A stretch of 64,000 nt of DNA, taken from NCBI GenBank assembly GCA_020629275.1, contig JAHDDQ010000004.1, positions 20,741 through 84,740 of the forward strand, written 5' to 3'. Under the pieces are notes generated by a model, which did not search any database, was not told the DNA's origin, and saw only the letters and a program-made list of their open reading frames with translations. The number at the start of each line of letters is the position of its first letter. Within the stretch, counting starts at the first letter, position 1. Below, piece after piece: positions 18,505 to 27,649 of this stretch. Made by a program: the position numbers and the translations under genes. Source of the DNA: Tenacibaculum sp. (lineage in GTDB: Bacteria; Bacteroidota; Bacteroidia; Flavobacteriales; Flavobacteriaceae).

Positions 18505-19188
18505 TTATTCTTTAAGGTAATTTTGTAGTTCACTTATTTTCTCAGGAGTATTAAAGGCACCTCCATAAAATGATGTAATAGTAGATGAAGTGTCATCTTT
18601 AATACCTCTAGAAGATACGCATAAATGTTTAGCATCAATAATAACAGCTACATCTTCTGTGTTTAGTATTGTTTTGAGTTCACTAGCGATTTGGTTTGTT
18701 AATCGTTCTTGGACTTGTGGTCGTTTTGCATAATACTGTACAATTCTATTAAGCTTAGATAACCCAATTACTTTACCAGAAGAAATATATGCCACGTGAG
18801 CTTTTCCAATGATAGGAACAAAATGATGTTCACAGTTAGAGTAAAAAGTAATATTCTTTTCTACCAACATTTGATTGTATTGGTATTTGTTGTCAAATAA
18901 AGCTACCTTAGGTTTATTTTCAGGATTTAGTCCAGAAAATATTTCATCAATATACATTTTTGCAACTCTATTAGGAGTACCTTTTAAACTGTCATCAGTA
19001 AGGTCTAAACCCATTACATTCATAATTTCTTTGAACAGAACGGCAATTTTTTCTTTTTTAATTTGATCTGAAGTTTCAAAGGCATCAGCACGCATAGGAG
19101 TTTCCAACCCTGTGTAAATGTGATCATTTCCAATTTCTTCATCAGTAAACCCATTAAGTTTACTTTCTTTAGTAAGGGTATTCAACAT
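18505..19188 (-). CDS. folE: GTP cyclohydrolase I
   Basis: FolE converts GTP to 7,8-dihydroneopterin triphosphate for folate or pterin synthesis. The start chosen is the ATG at 19188 (MLNTLTKESK), giving 227 residues; an upstream in-frame alternative start at 19227 would lie deeper inside the preceding gene. Zinc ligands are in SNCEHHFVPI and KHLCVSSRG; other motifs are VIGLSKLNRIV and KRPQVQERLTNQI. It overlaps the 3' end of the pterin synthase gene by 20 bp, so the two steps are translationally linked. Confidence 0.95.
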   Translation of the reverse strand: MLNTLTKESKLNGFTDEEIGNDHIYTGLETPMRADAFETSDQIKKEKIAVLFKEIMNVMGLDLTDDSLKGTPNRVAKMYIDEIFSGLNPENKPKVALFDNKYQYNQMLVEKNITFYSNCEHHFVPIIGKAHVAYISSGKVIGLSKLNRIVQYYAKRPQVQERLTNQIASELKTILNTEDVAVIIDAKHLCVSSRGIKDDTSSTITSFYGGAFNTPEKISELQNYLKE

Positions 19189-19579
19189 AATTTCTTGGTG
19201 TTTCGTAAAGTTTAATTTTAATGTCAAAAGAGGAATCGATTTTTGCTTTTATTAAATCGTAAATTACTATTGCTATGTTTTCAGCAGTAGGATTTAATTT
19301 TTCGAATTCTGGAACGTCTAGATTTAAATTCTTATGATCGAAACGCTCAAGAACTTCAGATTTAATAATGTCAGATAATATTTTTGTATCGATTACATAG
19401 CCTGTATCTGGATCACAAAAGCCAATGACTTTAACTTCCATTTCATAATTATGTCCATGATAATTCGGGTTATTACATTTTCCAAATACAGCTTTATTTT
19501 TAGCATCATCCCAATTAGGGTTGTGTAACCTGTGGGCTGCATTAAAATGTTCTCTTCTAACAATAGCTAGTTTATGCAT
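19169..19579 (-). CDS. 6-pyruvoyl-tetrahydropterin synthase / QueD-family protein
   Basis: The 136-residue T-fold enzyme uses the product of folE. Zinc-binding histidines are in EHFNAAHRLH and YHGHNYEME, and the catalytic cysteine is in FGKCNNPNYHGHNY. That CNNPN form is the one seen in true 6-pyruvoyl-tetrahydropterin synthases rather than in classic QueD, so a biopterin-like product is possible. No queC or queE lies nearby to settle it. It overlaps folE. Confidence 0.88.
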   Translation of the reverse strand: MHKLAIVRREHFNAAHRLHNPNWDDAKNKAVFGKCNNPNYHGHNYEMEVKVIGFCDPDTGYVIDTKILSDIIKSEVLERFDHKNLNLDVPEFEKLNPTAENIAIVIYDLIKAKIDSSFDIKIKLYETPRNYVEYPY

Positions 19580-19606
19580 TCTTATTATTGGTTTTTATTT
19601 TTCTGA

Positions 19607-19834
19607 TTAAAATAAAGGTTCTGGTTTTCCCTTTAATCTAATCTCTATCCTTTTTTTCTTAGCTGTCAAACGTTTCATGATGTCCATTAGCTGAGAGTCT
19701 TTTGTTTTTTTGTAAATTTCATTAATGGCTAGAATCAATCTTTTAGCTTCTCTAGACGCAACTACTCTATCACTGGTAGACATATGGCTCATTTTTGCTT
19801 TTTCAAACTCTTGTGCTTGGTTTAGTAAATCCAT
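19607..19834 (-). CDS. Conserved small hypothetical protein (75 aa)
   Basis: I do not recognise a named family. The protein is hydrophilic, helical and basic at the end (MKRLTAKKKRIEIRLKGKP), with no signal peptide or membrane segment. The sequence SDRVVASREAKRLILAINEI looks like an amphipathic helix. It lies 27 bp upstream of the pterin synthase gene on the same strand, probably in the same transcript. Confidence 0.6.
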   Translation of the reverse strand: MDLLNQAQEFEKAKMSHMSTSDRVVASREAKRLILAINEIYKKTKDSQLMDIMKRLTAKKKRIEIRLKGKPEPLF

Positions 19835-20025
19835 ATGATATATATTTTTGTTTAAGTTATATCAAATATAGTTAAACAAAATTAAATATCTGTATTTTAA
19901 CCTATAAAATATTATTATGTAAGGATTGTTATCACTTATAATTAATAAAGATATTTTTATGGTTCGTGAGGTTAGAAGAGATGTAGTGTATTATTGAAAT
20001 AAGATTTTTTGAAAGCATAAAAAAA

Positions 20026-20046
20026 GCCTCTCAAAAATTGAGAGGC
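20026..20046 (-). terminator. Terminator after tRNA-Asp
   Basis: A 9-bp stem (GCCTCTCAA 20026-20034 with TTGAGAGGC 20038-20046) has a 3-nt loop and A/T runs on both sides, 6 bp beyond the tRNA 3' end. The rest of 19835-20052 shows no gene. Confidence 0.85.
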
Positions 20047-20052
20047 TTTTCG

Positions 20053-20126
20053 CGGTCTGGACGGGACTCGAACCCGCGACCCCATGCGTGACAGGCATGT
20101 ATTCTAACCAGCTGAACTACCAGACC
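20053..20126 (-). tRNA. tRNA-Asp (GTC)
   Basis: The 74-nt gene on the minus strand has acceptor stem GGTCTGG/CCAGACC, anticodon loop CCTGTCACG with anticodon GTC, T loop GGTTCGAGTCC and discriminator G. CCA is not encoded. A good promoter lies upstream: TTTG (20173-20170), 19-nt spacer, TATATTTG (20150-20143). Confidence 0.96.
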
Positions 20127-20142
20127 GTTGCGATTGCGGGTG

Positions 20143-20173
20143 CAAATATACAAGCCTTTTTCGATTCTGCAAA
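20143..20173 (-). promoter_or_regulatory. Promoter of tRNA-Asp
   Basis: TTTG, a 19-nt spacer and TATATTTG on the minus strand match both elements of the Bacteroidota housekeeping promoter. The -7 element ends 17 bp before the tRNA. Confidence 0.75.
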
Positions 20174-20190
20174 CTTTTTAAGAGAAAAAA

Positions 20191-21117
20191 TTAAAATTTA
20201 TTTCTGCTCACTAGGTAAGTTGTTAATACAGTGTGAAGTCCGTCATTAATATTTACAGGGACATAACTGATTTTATATTGCAGGCATTTGTTTTTTAGAG
20301 TTGAAAAGTATTTAGACACTTCATTAGTGTAGTCCTTTCTTATAGAATCAGCATACAAGTCTATTTCTTGATTTGTTTCCACATCTACATATTTTCTTGG
20401 AGTATTATCAAAATCAAAATTAAACTCTGTTTTTCCGTCATAAGTATGAAATAAGACTACTTCATGTTTGTTATGTTTGAGATGGCGTAAAGCGTCAAAC
20501 AATTTATCTTGATCTTCCGAAGTTTGAAACATGTCTGTGAATAAAAAAATCAAAGAACGCCTATGTATCTTTTCTGCAATTTCATGCAAGTATGTATAAG
20601 TTTCTGTGCTTTTAGTTTCTTTGGGACTAATCAGCAGGTTCTCTAATTGACGTAATAATAGTTTTCTATGTCTTTCACTTCCTTTTTCAGGGGCATAGTA
20701 TTCATAGGTATCAGCGTATATACTTAAACCTACAGCATCTCGTTGTTTTTTGAAAACTTCAAGTAAACACGCTGTTGCAACAGAAGAAAAACCAATTTTA
20801 TTAAGGTTGTCAAATTGCTGTGTTTGTTGAATAGGATAATGCATAGATGATGAATTATCTATAATCACATGACATCTTAAATTAGTCTCCTCTTCATATT
20901 TCTTTATGTATAACTTTTCAGTTTTAGCAAAAAGTTTCCAATCTATGTGGCGAGTGTTTTCTCCTTTATTGTATAGTTTATGTTCAGAAAATTCAACAGA
21001 AAAACCATGGAATGGACTTTTGTGCATTCCTGTTATAAAACCTTCGACAATTTGCTTAGCCAAAAAATCAAGGTTTTTTATTTCAGATGATTGGATATTT
21101 GAAAGATCAATACTCAT
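20191..21117 (-). CDS. DUF58 domain protein (vWA-like)
   Basis: The 308-residue protein carries the DUF58 core near residues 35-80 (GMHKSPFHGFSVEF, YNKGENTRHIDWKLFAKTEK) and a von Willebrand A-like fold with DNSSSMHYPIQ, a MIDAS-like DxSxS. Such proteins usually work with a MoxR AAA ATPase in a chaperone-like or metal-centre maturation role, but no MoxR gene is beside it. No membrane segment is seen. It sits downstream of trxA, separated by a terminator. Confidence 0.88.
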   Translation of the reverse strand: MSIDLSNIQSSEIKNLDFLAKQIVEGFITGMHKSPFHGFSVEFSEHKLYNKGENTRHIDWKLFAKTEKLYIKKYEEETNLRCHVIIDNSSSMHYPIQQTQQFDNLNKIGFSSVATACLLEVFKKQRDAVGLSIYADTYEYYAPEKGSERHRKLLLRQLENLLISPKETKSTETYTYLHEIAEKIHRRSLIFLFTDMFQTSEDQDKLFDALRHLKHNKHEVVLFHTYDGKTEFNFDFDNTPRKYVDVETNQEIDLYADSIRKDYTNEVSKYFSTLKNKCLQYKISYVPVNINDGLHTVLTTYLVSRNKF

Positions 21118-21130
21118 ATATCGAAAATAA

Positions 21131-21158
21131 AAAAAGGTTTGACAAAAGCCAAACCTTT
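21131..21158 (-). terminator. Terminator after trxA
   Basis: AAAGGTTTG (21133-21141) pairs with CAAACCTTT within 21149-21158 of the same hairpin. On the minus strand it follows trxA and ends in a T run. It lies just before the DUF58 start. Confidence 0.78.
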
Positions 21159-21187
21159 ACATTCATTCTTTTTAAGAACTACATATA

Positions 21188-21505
21188 TTATAATGCAGCA
21201 TCAATTTTGTCCGTGTATGCTTTCTTTGGAGCAGCACCAACTTGTTTGGCAACAACTTCTCCGTTTTTGAAAACTAATACTGTAGGAATATTTCTTACAC
21301 CGTATTTTGCAGCAAATTCTTGATTTGCGTCTACATCTACCTTTCCAACAACAGCTTTACCCTCGTATTCGCCGCTAATTTCATCGATAATAGGACCAAC
21401 CATTCTACAAGGGCCACACCATGTTGCCCAAAAATCTACTAAAACAGGTTTGTCAGATTTTAATACTACTTCATCAAATGATGCATCTGTAATTTCTAAT
21501 GCCAT
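21188..21505 (-). CDS. trxA: Thioredoxin
   Basis: The 105-residue cytoplasmic thioredoxin has the redox site WATWCGPCRMVGP, the cis-proline loop RNIPTVLVF and the usual single-domain length. It reduces disulfides of ribonucleotide reductase, peroxiredoxins and others. A TACATTTG promoter element lies at 21539-21532 on the minus strand. It is divergent from metK. Confidence 0.96.
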   Translation of the reverse strand: MALEITDASFDEVVLKSDKPVLVDFWATWCGPCRMVGPIIDEISGEYEGKAVVGKVDVDANQEFAAKYGVRNIPTVLVFKNGEVVAKQVGAAPKKAYTDKIDAAL

Positions 21506-21648
21506 TTATTTTCTTTTTTATTTACTATACACAAATGTAATAATTTATTTCACTAAATAAACCTTTTGATAGATTGGTTTTTCTTATATGAGCATCGATT
21601 TTACAAATAAACAATGCCCGTAAGTTTTTATAAGTTAGATAATAGTAC

Positions 21649-21656
21649 TAAATTTG
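21649..21656 (+). promoter_or_regulatory. -7 promoter element upstream of the metK riboswitch
   Basis: TAAATTTG matches TAnnTTTG and places the transcript start near 21662, just 5' of the first riboswitch stem. Confidence 0.6.
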
Positions 21657-21667
21657 CGACTTAAATT

Positions 21668-21760
21668 TTGGAGGAAAGATTTGATTCTGATTGCAACCTC
21701 GTAAAAAAATGCTAAAGCAGTAATGTTTTACTTCTTTTGCGACCAATAGTTTCAAGTCTT
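21668..21760 (+). promoter_or_regulatory. SAM-II-like riboswitch (long-loop form) upstream of metK
   Basis: The leader holds a P1 helix GAGG (21671-21674) with CCTC (21697-21700), a loop ending ATTGCAA, then GTAAAAAAATGCTAAAGC (21701-21718). The arrangement is the SAM-II core, with its conserved ATTGCAA and GCTAAA. A pseudoknot is possible between GATTTGA (21678-21684) and TCAAGTC (21752-21758), with an extra AGTAA/TTACT hairpin in between, as in the long-loop variant. Binding of SAM would be expected to reduce metK expression. The assignment rests on pattern memory; a covariance-model search would settle it. Confidence 0.7.
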
Positions 21761-21790
21761 AGTTAATAATTAAATTACAAACATACTATA

Positions 21791-23038
21791 ATGCCTTATT
21801 TTTTTACATCAGAAAGTGTATCAGAAGGACACCCAGATAAAGTTGCAGATCAAATTAGTGATGCTTTAATAGATAATTTTTTAGCATTTGATCCAGAAGC
21901 AAAAGTTGCTTGTGAAACATTAGTAACAACAGGTCAGGTAGTACTGGCAGGTGAAGTGAAATCTAAAACATATCTTGACGTTCAAAAAATTGCAAGAAAC
22001 GTAATCAACAAAATTGGATATACTAAAAGTGAATACATGTTCGATGGTAATTCATGTGGTATATTTTCTGCAATACATGAACAGTCAGACGATATTAATA
22101 GAGGAGTAGATAGAGCTTCGAAAGAGGAGCAGGGTGCAGGAGATCAAGGAATGATGTTCGGTTATGCTACTAATGAAACGGAAACGTACATGCCATTAGC
22201 ACTAGATCTTGCACATCTAATATTGAAAGAACTTGCAGAGTTACGTAGAGAAAACAATGAAATTAAATATTTAAGGCCAGATGCAAAGAGTCAGGTAACT
22301 ATTGAATATTCAGATGATAATATTCCTCAACGAGTTGAAGCTATTGTAGTTTCTACTCAGCATGATGATTTTGATGCTGATGAAGCTATGCTTTCTAAAA
22401 TTAGAGAAGATATTGAGAATATTTTAATACCAAGGGTAATCGCTAAATTACCTGAGAATATTCAGAAGTTATTCAATAATGATATTAAGTATCATATAAA
22501 CCCAACTGGTAAATTTGTAATAGGTGGTCCTCATGGTGACACAGGTTTAACAGGAAGAAAAATTATAGTTGATACTTATGGAGGGAAAGGAGCACACGGT
22601 GGAGGTGCATTTTCTGGTAAAGATCCTAGTAAAGTAGATAGAAGTGCTGCTTATGCAACACGTCATATTGCAAAAAATTTAGTTGCTGCAGGAATTGCAG
22701 ACGAAATTTTAGTACAGGTTTCTTATGCTATCGGTGTAGTTGAGCCTATGGGAATATTTGTTGACACATACGGAACTGCAAAGGTTGATCTAACAGATGG
22801 TGAAATCGCTAAAAAGGTTTCTGAGATTTTTGATATGAGACCTCATGCCATTGAAACTAGATTAAAACTACGTACACCAATTTACAGTGAAACTGCAGCT
22901 TATGGACATATGGGTAGAACTAATGAAATTGTTACTAAAACCTTTGTTCAACCTAATGGAGACAGTAAAACGTTAGACGTAGAATTATTTACTTGGGAAA
23001 AGTTAGATTATGTAGCAAAAATTAAGGAAGCTTTTTAA
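21791..23038 (+). CDS. metK: S-adenosylmethionine synthetase
   Basis: MetK makes SAM from methionine and ATP. The 415-residue protein begins [20 protein letters not shown] and has the ATP-binding [12 protein letters not shown] and the P-loop-like [18 protein letters not shown]. It is slightly longer than Escherichia coli MetK (384 aa), as is usual in Bacteroidota. It follows a SAM-type riboswitch by about 30 bp, which fits end-product control. It is monocistronic, with a terminator directly after it. Confidence 0.97.
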   Translation: MPYFFTSESVSEGHPDKVADQISDALIDNFLAFDPEAKVACETLVTTGQVVLAGEVKSKTYLDVQKIARNVINKIGYTKSEYMFDGNSCGIFSAIHEQSDDINRGVDRASKEEQGAGDQGMMFGYATNETETYMPLALDLAHLILKELAELRRENNEIKYLRPDAKSQVTIEYSDDNIPQRVEAIVVSTQHDDFDADEAMLSKIREDIENILIPRVIAKLPENIQKLFNNDIKYHINPTGKFVIGGPHGDTGLTGRKIIVDTYGGKGAHGGGAFSGKDPSKVDRSAAYATRHIAKNLVAAGIADEILVQVSYAIGVVEPMGIFVDTYGTAKVDLTDGEIAKKVSEIFDMRPHAIETRLKLRTPIYSETAAYGHMGRTNEIVTKTFVQPNGDSKTLDVELFTWEKLDYVAKIKEAF

Positions 23039-23059
23039 TTTTCATATCCATAACACATA

Positions 23060-23098
23060 AAAATACCTGAAATAGCATTTGTTATTTCAGGTATTTTT
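23060..23098 (+). terminator. metK terminator
   Basis: AAAATACCTGAAATA pairs with TATTTCAGGTATTTT around a 7-nt loop, 21 bp after the metK stop, with a T-rich tail. Confidence 0.85.
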
Positions 23099-23183
23099 AT
23101 TTAAATATTTTATAAGCTAATTAGCTGAGATTCTTATTTCTTAAAAGTATATGAAACTGTAATCATATCTATGAGAATAGATA

Positions 23184-24926
23184 TTACTTTATATTTAGTA
23201 TATAGGGAAGTCTAGTTTGAATACCTTCTAACTTTTTAAATTGCTTTATTTGGTTAAATAGTTGATAGTATTCATCACCTAGCGTTTCTTTTAGGATGTC
23301 TTCTTTTTTAATGTTACCAGCTATAGGTAATGTACTAAGTACATCTCTATAGTCTTTGTTGTAATTAGGATAATTGCGTATTCTGAAATCTTGAATATTT
23401 GCTAATTGAACAGCAGCAAGAACGGCATCTTCCAATCCTCCAAGTTCATCTACTAATCCATTTTTTAAAGCTTCTTTACCAGTCCAAACTCTTCCCTGTG
23501 CTATCGCGTCTACAGCTTCAAAAGTCATCTTTCTACCCGTTGCTACTCTAGTAACAAAAGTTGTATAAATTTGTTCTACACCTTCTTTGGTTACATTATA
23601 AAATTTATCTGATATAGGTTCGAATACACTATATTTCGCACTATTATTAGTTGAAACTTGTTCTGCATTTATACCGATATCTTTTGAAAGTTGATGAGCG
23701 TTTGGTATAGCGCCAAAGACACCTATAGATCCAGTTATTGTAGTAGGTTCAGCAAAAATTAAGTCAGCATTACAAGCTATATAATATCCACCAGAAGCAG
23801 CTACATTACCCATAGAAACTACCAAAGGTTTTTCAGTTAACTCTAATTCACGCCATATTAATTCAGAAGCTAAAGCACTACCACCCGGAGAATTCACACG
23901 CAGAACAATTGCTTTTACATTGCTATCATTTCTGGCTTTTCTAATAGCAGAATTAATTAAGTCTTGCCCGATAATATTTTCGTTGCCTTTACCATACATT
24001 ATTTCTCCTTGAGCATAGATTACCGCAATTCTATTTTTTGATAACGAAGTTTTCCTTCCTTTACCTGAAGCAATATAATTCTTAATAGAGATAGTATTGA
24101 TACTAGATTTTGCCGCATCTTCAAGTCGATCTAAATATTCATCTTCATATATTGCTGCATCAATAAGGTTATTTTTCTTAGCTAATTCAGCATTTCTTCC
24201 TTCAGAATTGTCAGCAATTGAATTAAGTGTCTCTACAGGTATCTTTCTGCTCTTACTTACTGATGAAGTAATTTCAGACCAAATTGAGTTTAAAAATGAA
24301 GAAACTTGTTCTCTATTTGCATCACTCATTTTATTGGATAAAAAAGGCTCAACTGCACTTTTATATTTACCATGACGAATAACTTCCATCTTAACACCAT
24401 ATTTATCTTCAAAATCTTTGAAATAAAGTACTTCTGAGGTTAAACCGCCAAATTCAATTTGACCAACTGGATTTAAAAATAAACTATCTGCAACAGAGCT
24501 TAAATAATAATTTTTTTGAGTGTATACATCGTTGTATGCGTAAACGAATTTACCAGATTCTTTAAACTCTTCAAGCTTTTTTCTTATCGCTTGTATTTGC
24601 GCAATACCAGCACGTACTGTAGGTGTTTTTATACTAATTCCCTTTATATTGTCGTCAAGCTGAGCATTATCAATAGCGTTAAGAATTTTATTTAAAGCTG
24701 TTTTACCTCTATTAATTTCTAGTGCTTGAATAATTGGATTTCGCTCACTAGGAGCATAATCTTTAACAACATCTGATAACTGGATTTCTAGAACTGAATT
24801 TGGTTCAACGATAACAGGATCACTACTACCCATAGCAGCACCAATACCAGCAAAGAGAATAAAAAGTAAGAATAAAGCGATGAAAAAGCCTAAAATTGAG
24901 GCTAATAAATTGCGTAAGAATTTCAT
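23184..24926 (-). CDS. sppA: Signal peptide peptidase SppA, 67 kDa type
   Basis: The 580-residue protein is the double-domain (67K) form that cuts leftover signal peptides in the inner membrane. An N-terminal membrane segment spans about residues 5-32. The tandem SppA/ClpP-like domains include the catalytic Ser in NVAASGGYYIACNAD and an upstream catalytic Lys in the first half. The core VNSPGGSALASELIWRELE and GSIGVFGAIP are family blocks. A TATATTTG element lies at 24957-24950. Confidence 0.94.
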   Translation of the reverse strand: MKFLRNLLASILGFFIALFLLFILFAGIGAAMGSSDPVIVEPNSVLEIQLSDVVKDYAPSERNPIIQALEINRGKTALNKILNAIDNAQLDDNIKGISIKTPTVRAGIAQIQAIRKKLEEFKESGKFVYAYNDVYTQKNYYLSSVADSLFLNPVGQIEFGGLTSEVLYFKDFEDKYGVKMEVIRHGKYKSAVEPFLSNKMSDANREQVSSFLNSIWSEITSSVSKSRKIPVETLNSIADNSEGRNAELAKKNNLIDAAIYEDEYLDRLEDAAKSSINTISIKNYIASGKGRKTSLSKNRIAVIYAQGEIMYGKGNENIIGQDLINSAIRKARNDSNVKAIVLRVNSPGGSALASELIWRELELTEKPLVVSMGNVAASGGYYIACNADLIFAEPTTITGSIGVFGAIPNAHQLSKDIGINAEQVSTNNSAKYSVFEPISDKFYNVTKEGVEQIYTTFVTRVATGRKMTFEAVDAIAQGRVWTGKEALKNGLVDELGGLEDAVLAAVQLANIQDFRIRNYPNYNKDYRDVLSTLPIAGNIKKEDILKETLGDEYYQLFNQIKQFKKLEGIQTRLPYILNIK

Positions 24927-24962
24927 TTTATTGGGTTAAAATTAGACAACAAATATACTGTT

Positions 24963-25367
24963 TTATCGAAGTACCATTCTGTATTTTCGTTGCGCAAATT
25001 CGAAATAATTGAATAATTTATAGTTTACATCATAGCCGTAATCAATGTGTTGTTCGTATTCTATTATATTTCCGTAGATATTAGGATTAAATACTGTAGG
25101 ACGATTAACTCTAGTATTCCATATACCTACATAGTATAAATTCTTATTTTGTAAATATACTTGAGAGAAATAACCACTAGGCAAAGCAATAGTATTTAAA
25201 TAGGTAGAAAATCCAGGATCCATAATGATGATTTCGTATTCTAAGCTATCATTTTTAATTACAACTGGCTCTTCCTGTTTAATTGTGTTTGTTTTCGGAG
25301 ATGAACTGCATGCCCAAAATAGTATAGTAAGTACAAATAATGTACAAAATTGGTTTAAAATTTTCAT
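24963..25367 (-). CDS. DUF6146-like lipoprotein
   Basis: The 134-residue protein has a lipoprotein signal (VLTILFWACSSS, Cys about residue 20), then IIMDPGFSTYLNTIALPSGY, NRPTVFNPNIYGNIIEYEQ, IDYGYDVNYKLFNYFEFA, matching DUF6146, a flavobacterial family with no known role. It lies between sppA and dsbD, with a terminator hairpin upstream that separates it from dsbD. Confidence 0.78.
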   Translation of the reverse strand: MKILNQFCTLFVLTILFWACSSSPKTNTIKQEEPVVIKNDSLEYEIIIMDPGFSTYLNTIALPSGYFSQVYLQNKNLYYVGIWNTRVNRPTVFNPNIYGNIIEYEQHIDYGYDVNYKLFNYFEFAQRKYRMVLR

Positions 25368-25391
25368 GGCATAATATTAGTATATAAAGAT

Positions 25392-25420
25392 AAAAAAAGA
25401 TATACGGTTAGCGTATATCT
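25392..25420 (-). terminator. dsbD terminator
   Basis: The stem AGATATAC (25399-25406)/GTATATCT (25413-25420) on the minus strand is followed by a run of T, 29 bp after the dsbD stop. Confidence 0.75.
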
Positions 25421-25448
25421 TATTGCTTTTTAATATGTTAATGTTTTG

Positions 25449-27515
25449 TTATTTTAATAAATCAGTTTGATTGAAAAGTGAATTAAGGCTTTTTTTAGCT
25501 TTTCCTTTACCGTCATTTAACCACTCTAAATACTTATCTTTATCTGGAGTGTAACCTACAGGTGTATTTAGTACCTGTTTACCATCTGAGCTAACTAAAA
25601 CATAATAAGGCTGTGTATTTGTTTTAAAGAAAATTGTTTGAAAATGAGACCATTTATGTCCGTATGTATTTAGTGTTCTTGTACCTCCGTTCACTCTATT
25701 AACTACTATTTGTTCTTCTTTAGGTAATTCTTTTCTATCATCTACATAGAGAGAAATTAAAACATAATCATTTCGTAAGACATTGTCAACCTCTTGTATA
25801 GGCCAAACATGCTCCTCCATTTTTCTACAATTAACGCAAGCATACCCTGTAAAATCTAACATTATAGGTTTTCCTTCTTTCTTAGCAAAAGCTAGGCCTT
25901 CTTTTAAATCTTTGAAACAAGTTAAGTTATTAGGGCATTTGTTAGGATATATAAAACTATAACCTACAGGAGGCGCTAATCCGCTTAGTAAAGAAAGTGG
26001 TGTAAACGTATTTGTTTCTTTATTGATTCTGAAACCTGAAGCTAAATAAATGGTGAAGGCAGCTATTAAAATTCCAAAACTAATTCTAGCAAAACCAATT
26101 TTCTGCATTCTAGAATCGTGGGGGAATTTTACAATTCCAAATAAATATAGTGCGAGTCCAGCAAAAATTACAATCCATAAAATTAAAAAAGGCTCTATTT
26201 TTAAAATATTCCAATGCGCAACCAAATCTGCATTAGATAAAAATTTGAAAGCTAAAGCTAATTCTAAGAAACCTAAAATTACCTTAACATTAGTCATCCA
26301 TCCACCGGATTTAGGGAGTGATTTAAGCATATTAGGAAATAAAGCAAATAAGGTAAAAGGTAATCCTAAAGCTACACCAAAACCAGCCATTCCAGAAGTA
26401 AGTTGCCATGCGCCGCCGTCAGACGATAATGATCCTGCTAATAATGAACCTAGTATAGGCCCAGTACAAGAAAAAGAAACGATAGCAAGTGTAAGTGCCA
26501 TAAAGAACACACCTATAATTCCTCCAGATCCTTCTTTTTCAGTAGTAGTATTTGTCCATTTACTAGGAAGCGTTAGTTCGTAAAAACCAAAAAAAGACCC
26601 TGCAAAGAAGACAAAAACAATAAAGAAAATTATGTTTAACCAAACGTTAGTTGAGATCTCATTAAGTATATCAGGATTAATAGAATCTATTAAATGAAAA
26701 GGAATACTTAAAAGTAAGTATACTGCTAAAATAAAGAATCCATATAGAATAGCTTTAGATACCCCAGCTCCTTTAGAACTATCTTTTTTAGTAAAAAAGC
26801 TTACGGTTAAAGGAATCATAGGAAAAACACAAGGAGTTAATAAAGCTAACAACCCACCAAGAAAACCTAATCCGAAGATGTTTAATAAAGAAGAACTTTT
26901 ATTTGTTTTTGCCGCTAAAGTACTTGAGTTATTTTCTTTATCTATAGCATTAATGTCTATAGAAGGCAATTGTAATTCATTTTCTGTAATTCCATACAAA
27001 AGCATATTAGCTTCTGTATTGGTTAGTTTAGCTAAGTCCTTTTTCGTTTCATTAGTTTTATTATTGCCAGAAGGCGCAATAAAAGTAAGTGTTTCAACTT
27101 TTGGAGGTAAACATCTAACATCGTCACAAACCATAAACTCTATTTCAGTAGCTATTTTTGCGCTTTTGTTAAGTAATTTAATTCGTTGTTTAAATGTTGT
27201 TTTCTTTGCGAAATATTTAATTCGCATTTTAAATGTTTTATCATCTTCAGTAATTCCTTCTTCTTCCGAGGTGTTTCCTACCAACTCATAGTCATCATTA
27301 GGAGCATACGTAAATACAGTAGGACGTGGTCCTCCTTTTGGTACTTTTTGAGCATATAAATGCCAGCCATTATCAATAATAGCAGTAGTGATTAAATCAT
27401 ATTCTGTTTCAGATATCTTCTTAACACTCGTTTTCCATTGCACAGGATCAAATAGTTGAGCTTCAGAAACGAAATATGATGTTACGCATAGAAAAAGAAA
27501 AACTAATTTTTTCAT
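25449..27515 (-). CDS. dsbD: DsbD-type thiol:disulfide interchange protein
   Basis: The 688-residue protein carries electrons from cytoplasmic thioredoxin to periplasmic partners. After a signal peptide, an N-terminal DsbD-alpha-like domain contains DDVRCLPPKVETL. A CcdA-like core of eight membrane segments (about 210-500) has Cys in LTPCVFPMIPLTVSF and FSCTGPILGSL. The C-terminal thioredoxin domain has the redox site GYACVNCRKMEEHVWP. The order of the three domains is standard. It is monocistronic by its own terminator. Confidence 0.92.
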   Translation of the reverse strand: MKKLVFLFLCVTSYFVSEAQLFDPVQWKTSVKKISETEYDLITTAIIDNGWHLYAQKVPKGGPRPTVFTYAPNDDYELVGNTSEEEGITEDDKTFKMRIKYFAKKTTFKQRIKLLNKSAKIATEIEFMVCDDVRCLPPKVETLTFIAPSGNNKTNETKKDLAKLTNTEANMLLYGITENELQLPSIDINAIDKENNSSTLAAKTNKSSSLLNIFGLGFLGGLLALLTPCVFPMIPLTVSFFTKKDSSKGAGVSKAILYGFFILAVYLLLSIPFHLIDSINPDILNEISTNVWLNIIFFIVFVFFAGSFFGFYELTLPSKWTNTTTEKEGSGGIIGVFFMALTLAIVSFSCTGPILGSLLAGSLSSDGGAWQLTSGMAGFGVALGLPFTLFALFPNMLKSLPKSGGWMTNVKVILGFLELALAFKFLSNADLVAHWNILKIEPFLILWIVIFAGLALYLFGIVKFPHDSRMQKIGFARISFGILIAAFTIYLASGFRINKETNTFTPLSLLSGLAPPVGYSFIYPNKCPNNLTCFKDLKEGLAFAKKEGKPIMLDFTGYACVNCRKMEEHVWPIQEVDNVLRNDYVLISLYVDDRKELPKEEQIVVNRVNGGTRTLNTYGHKWSHFQTIFFKTNTQPYYVLVSSDGKQVLNTPVGYTPDKDKYLEWLNDGKGKAKKSLNSLFNQTDLLK

Positions 27516-27649
27516 GATAAATACAATAAATTATAAGTTGTAGTAGTATGACGTAAATGTAACCTTTTTCCTACAATAAAAATTAGTATATTTTTTTGAG
27601 ATTTGTATTTTTAAGTTTTAAGAGTACCTTTAAAACAAAATATAACACC

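Noticed and set aside
19835..20052. Gene or regulatory RNA in the gap beside tRNA-Asp
   Set aside because: No convincing ORF or structure other than the tRNA terminator.
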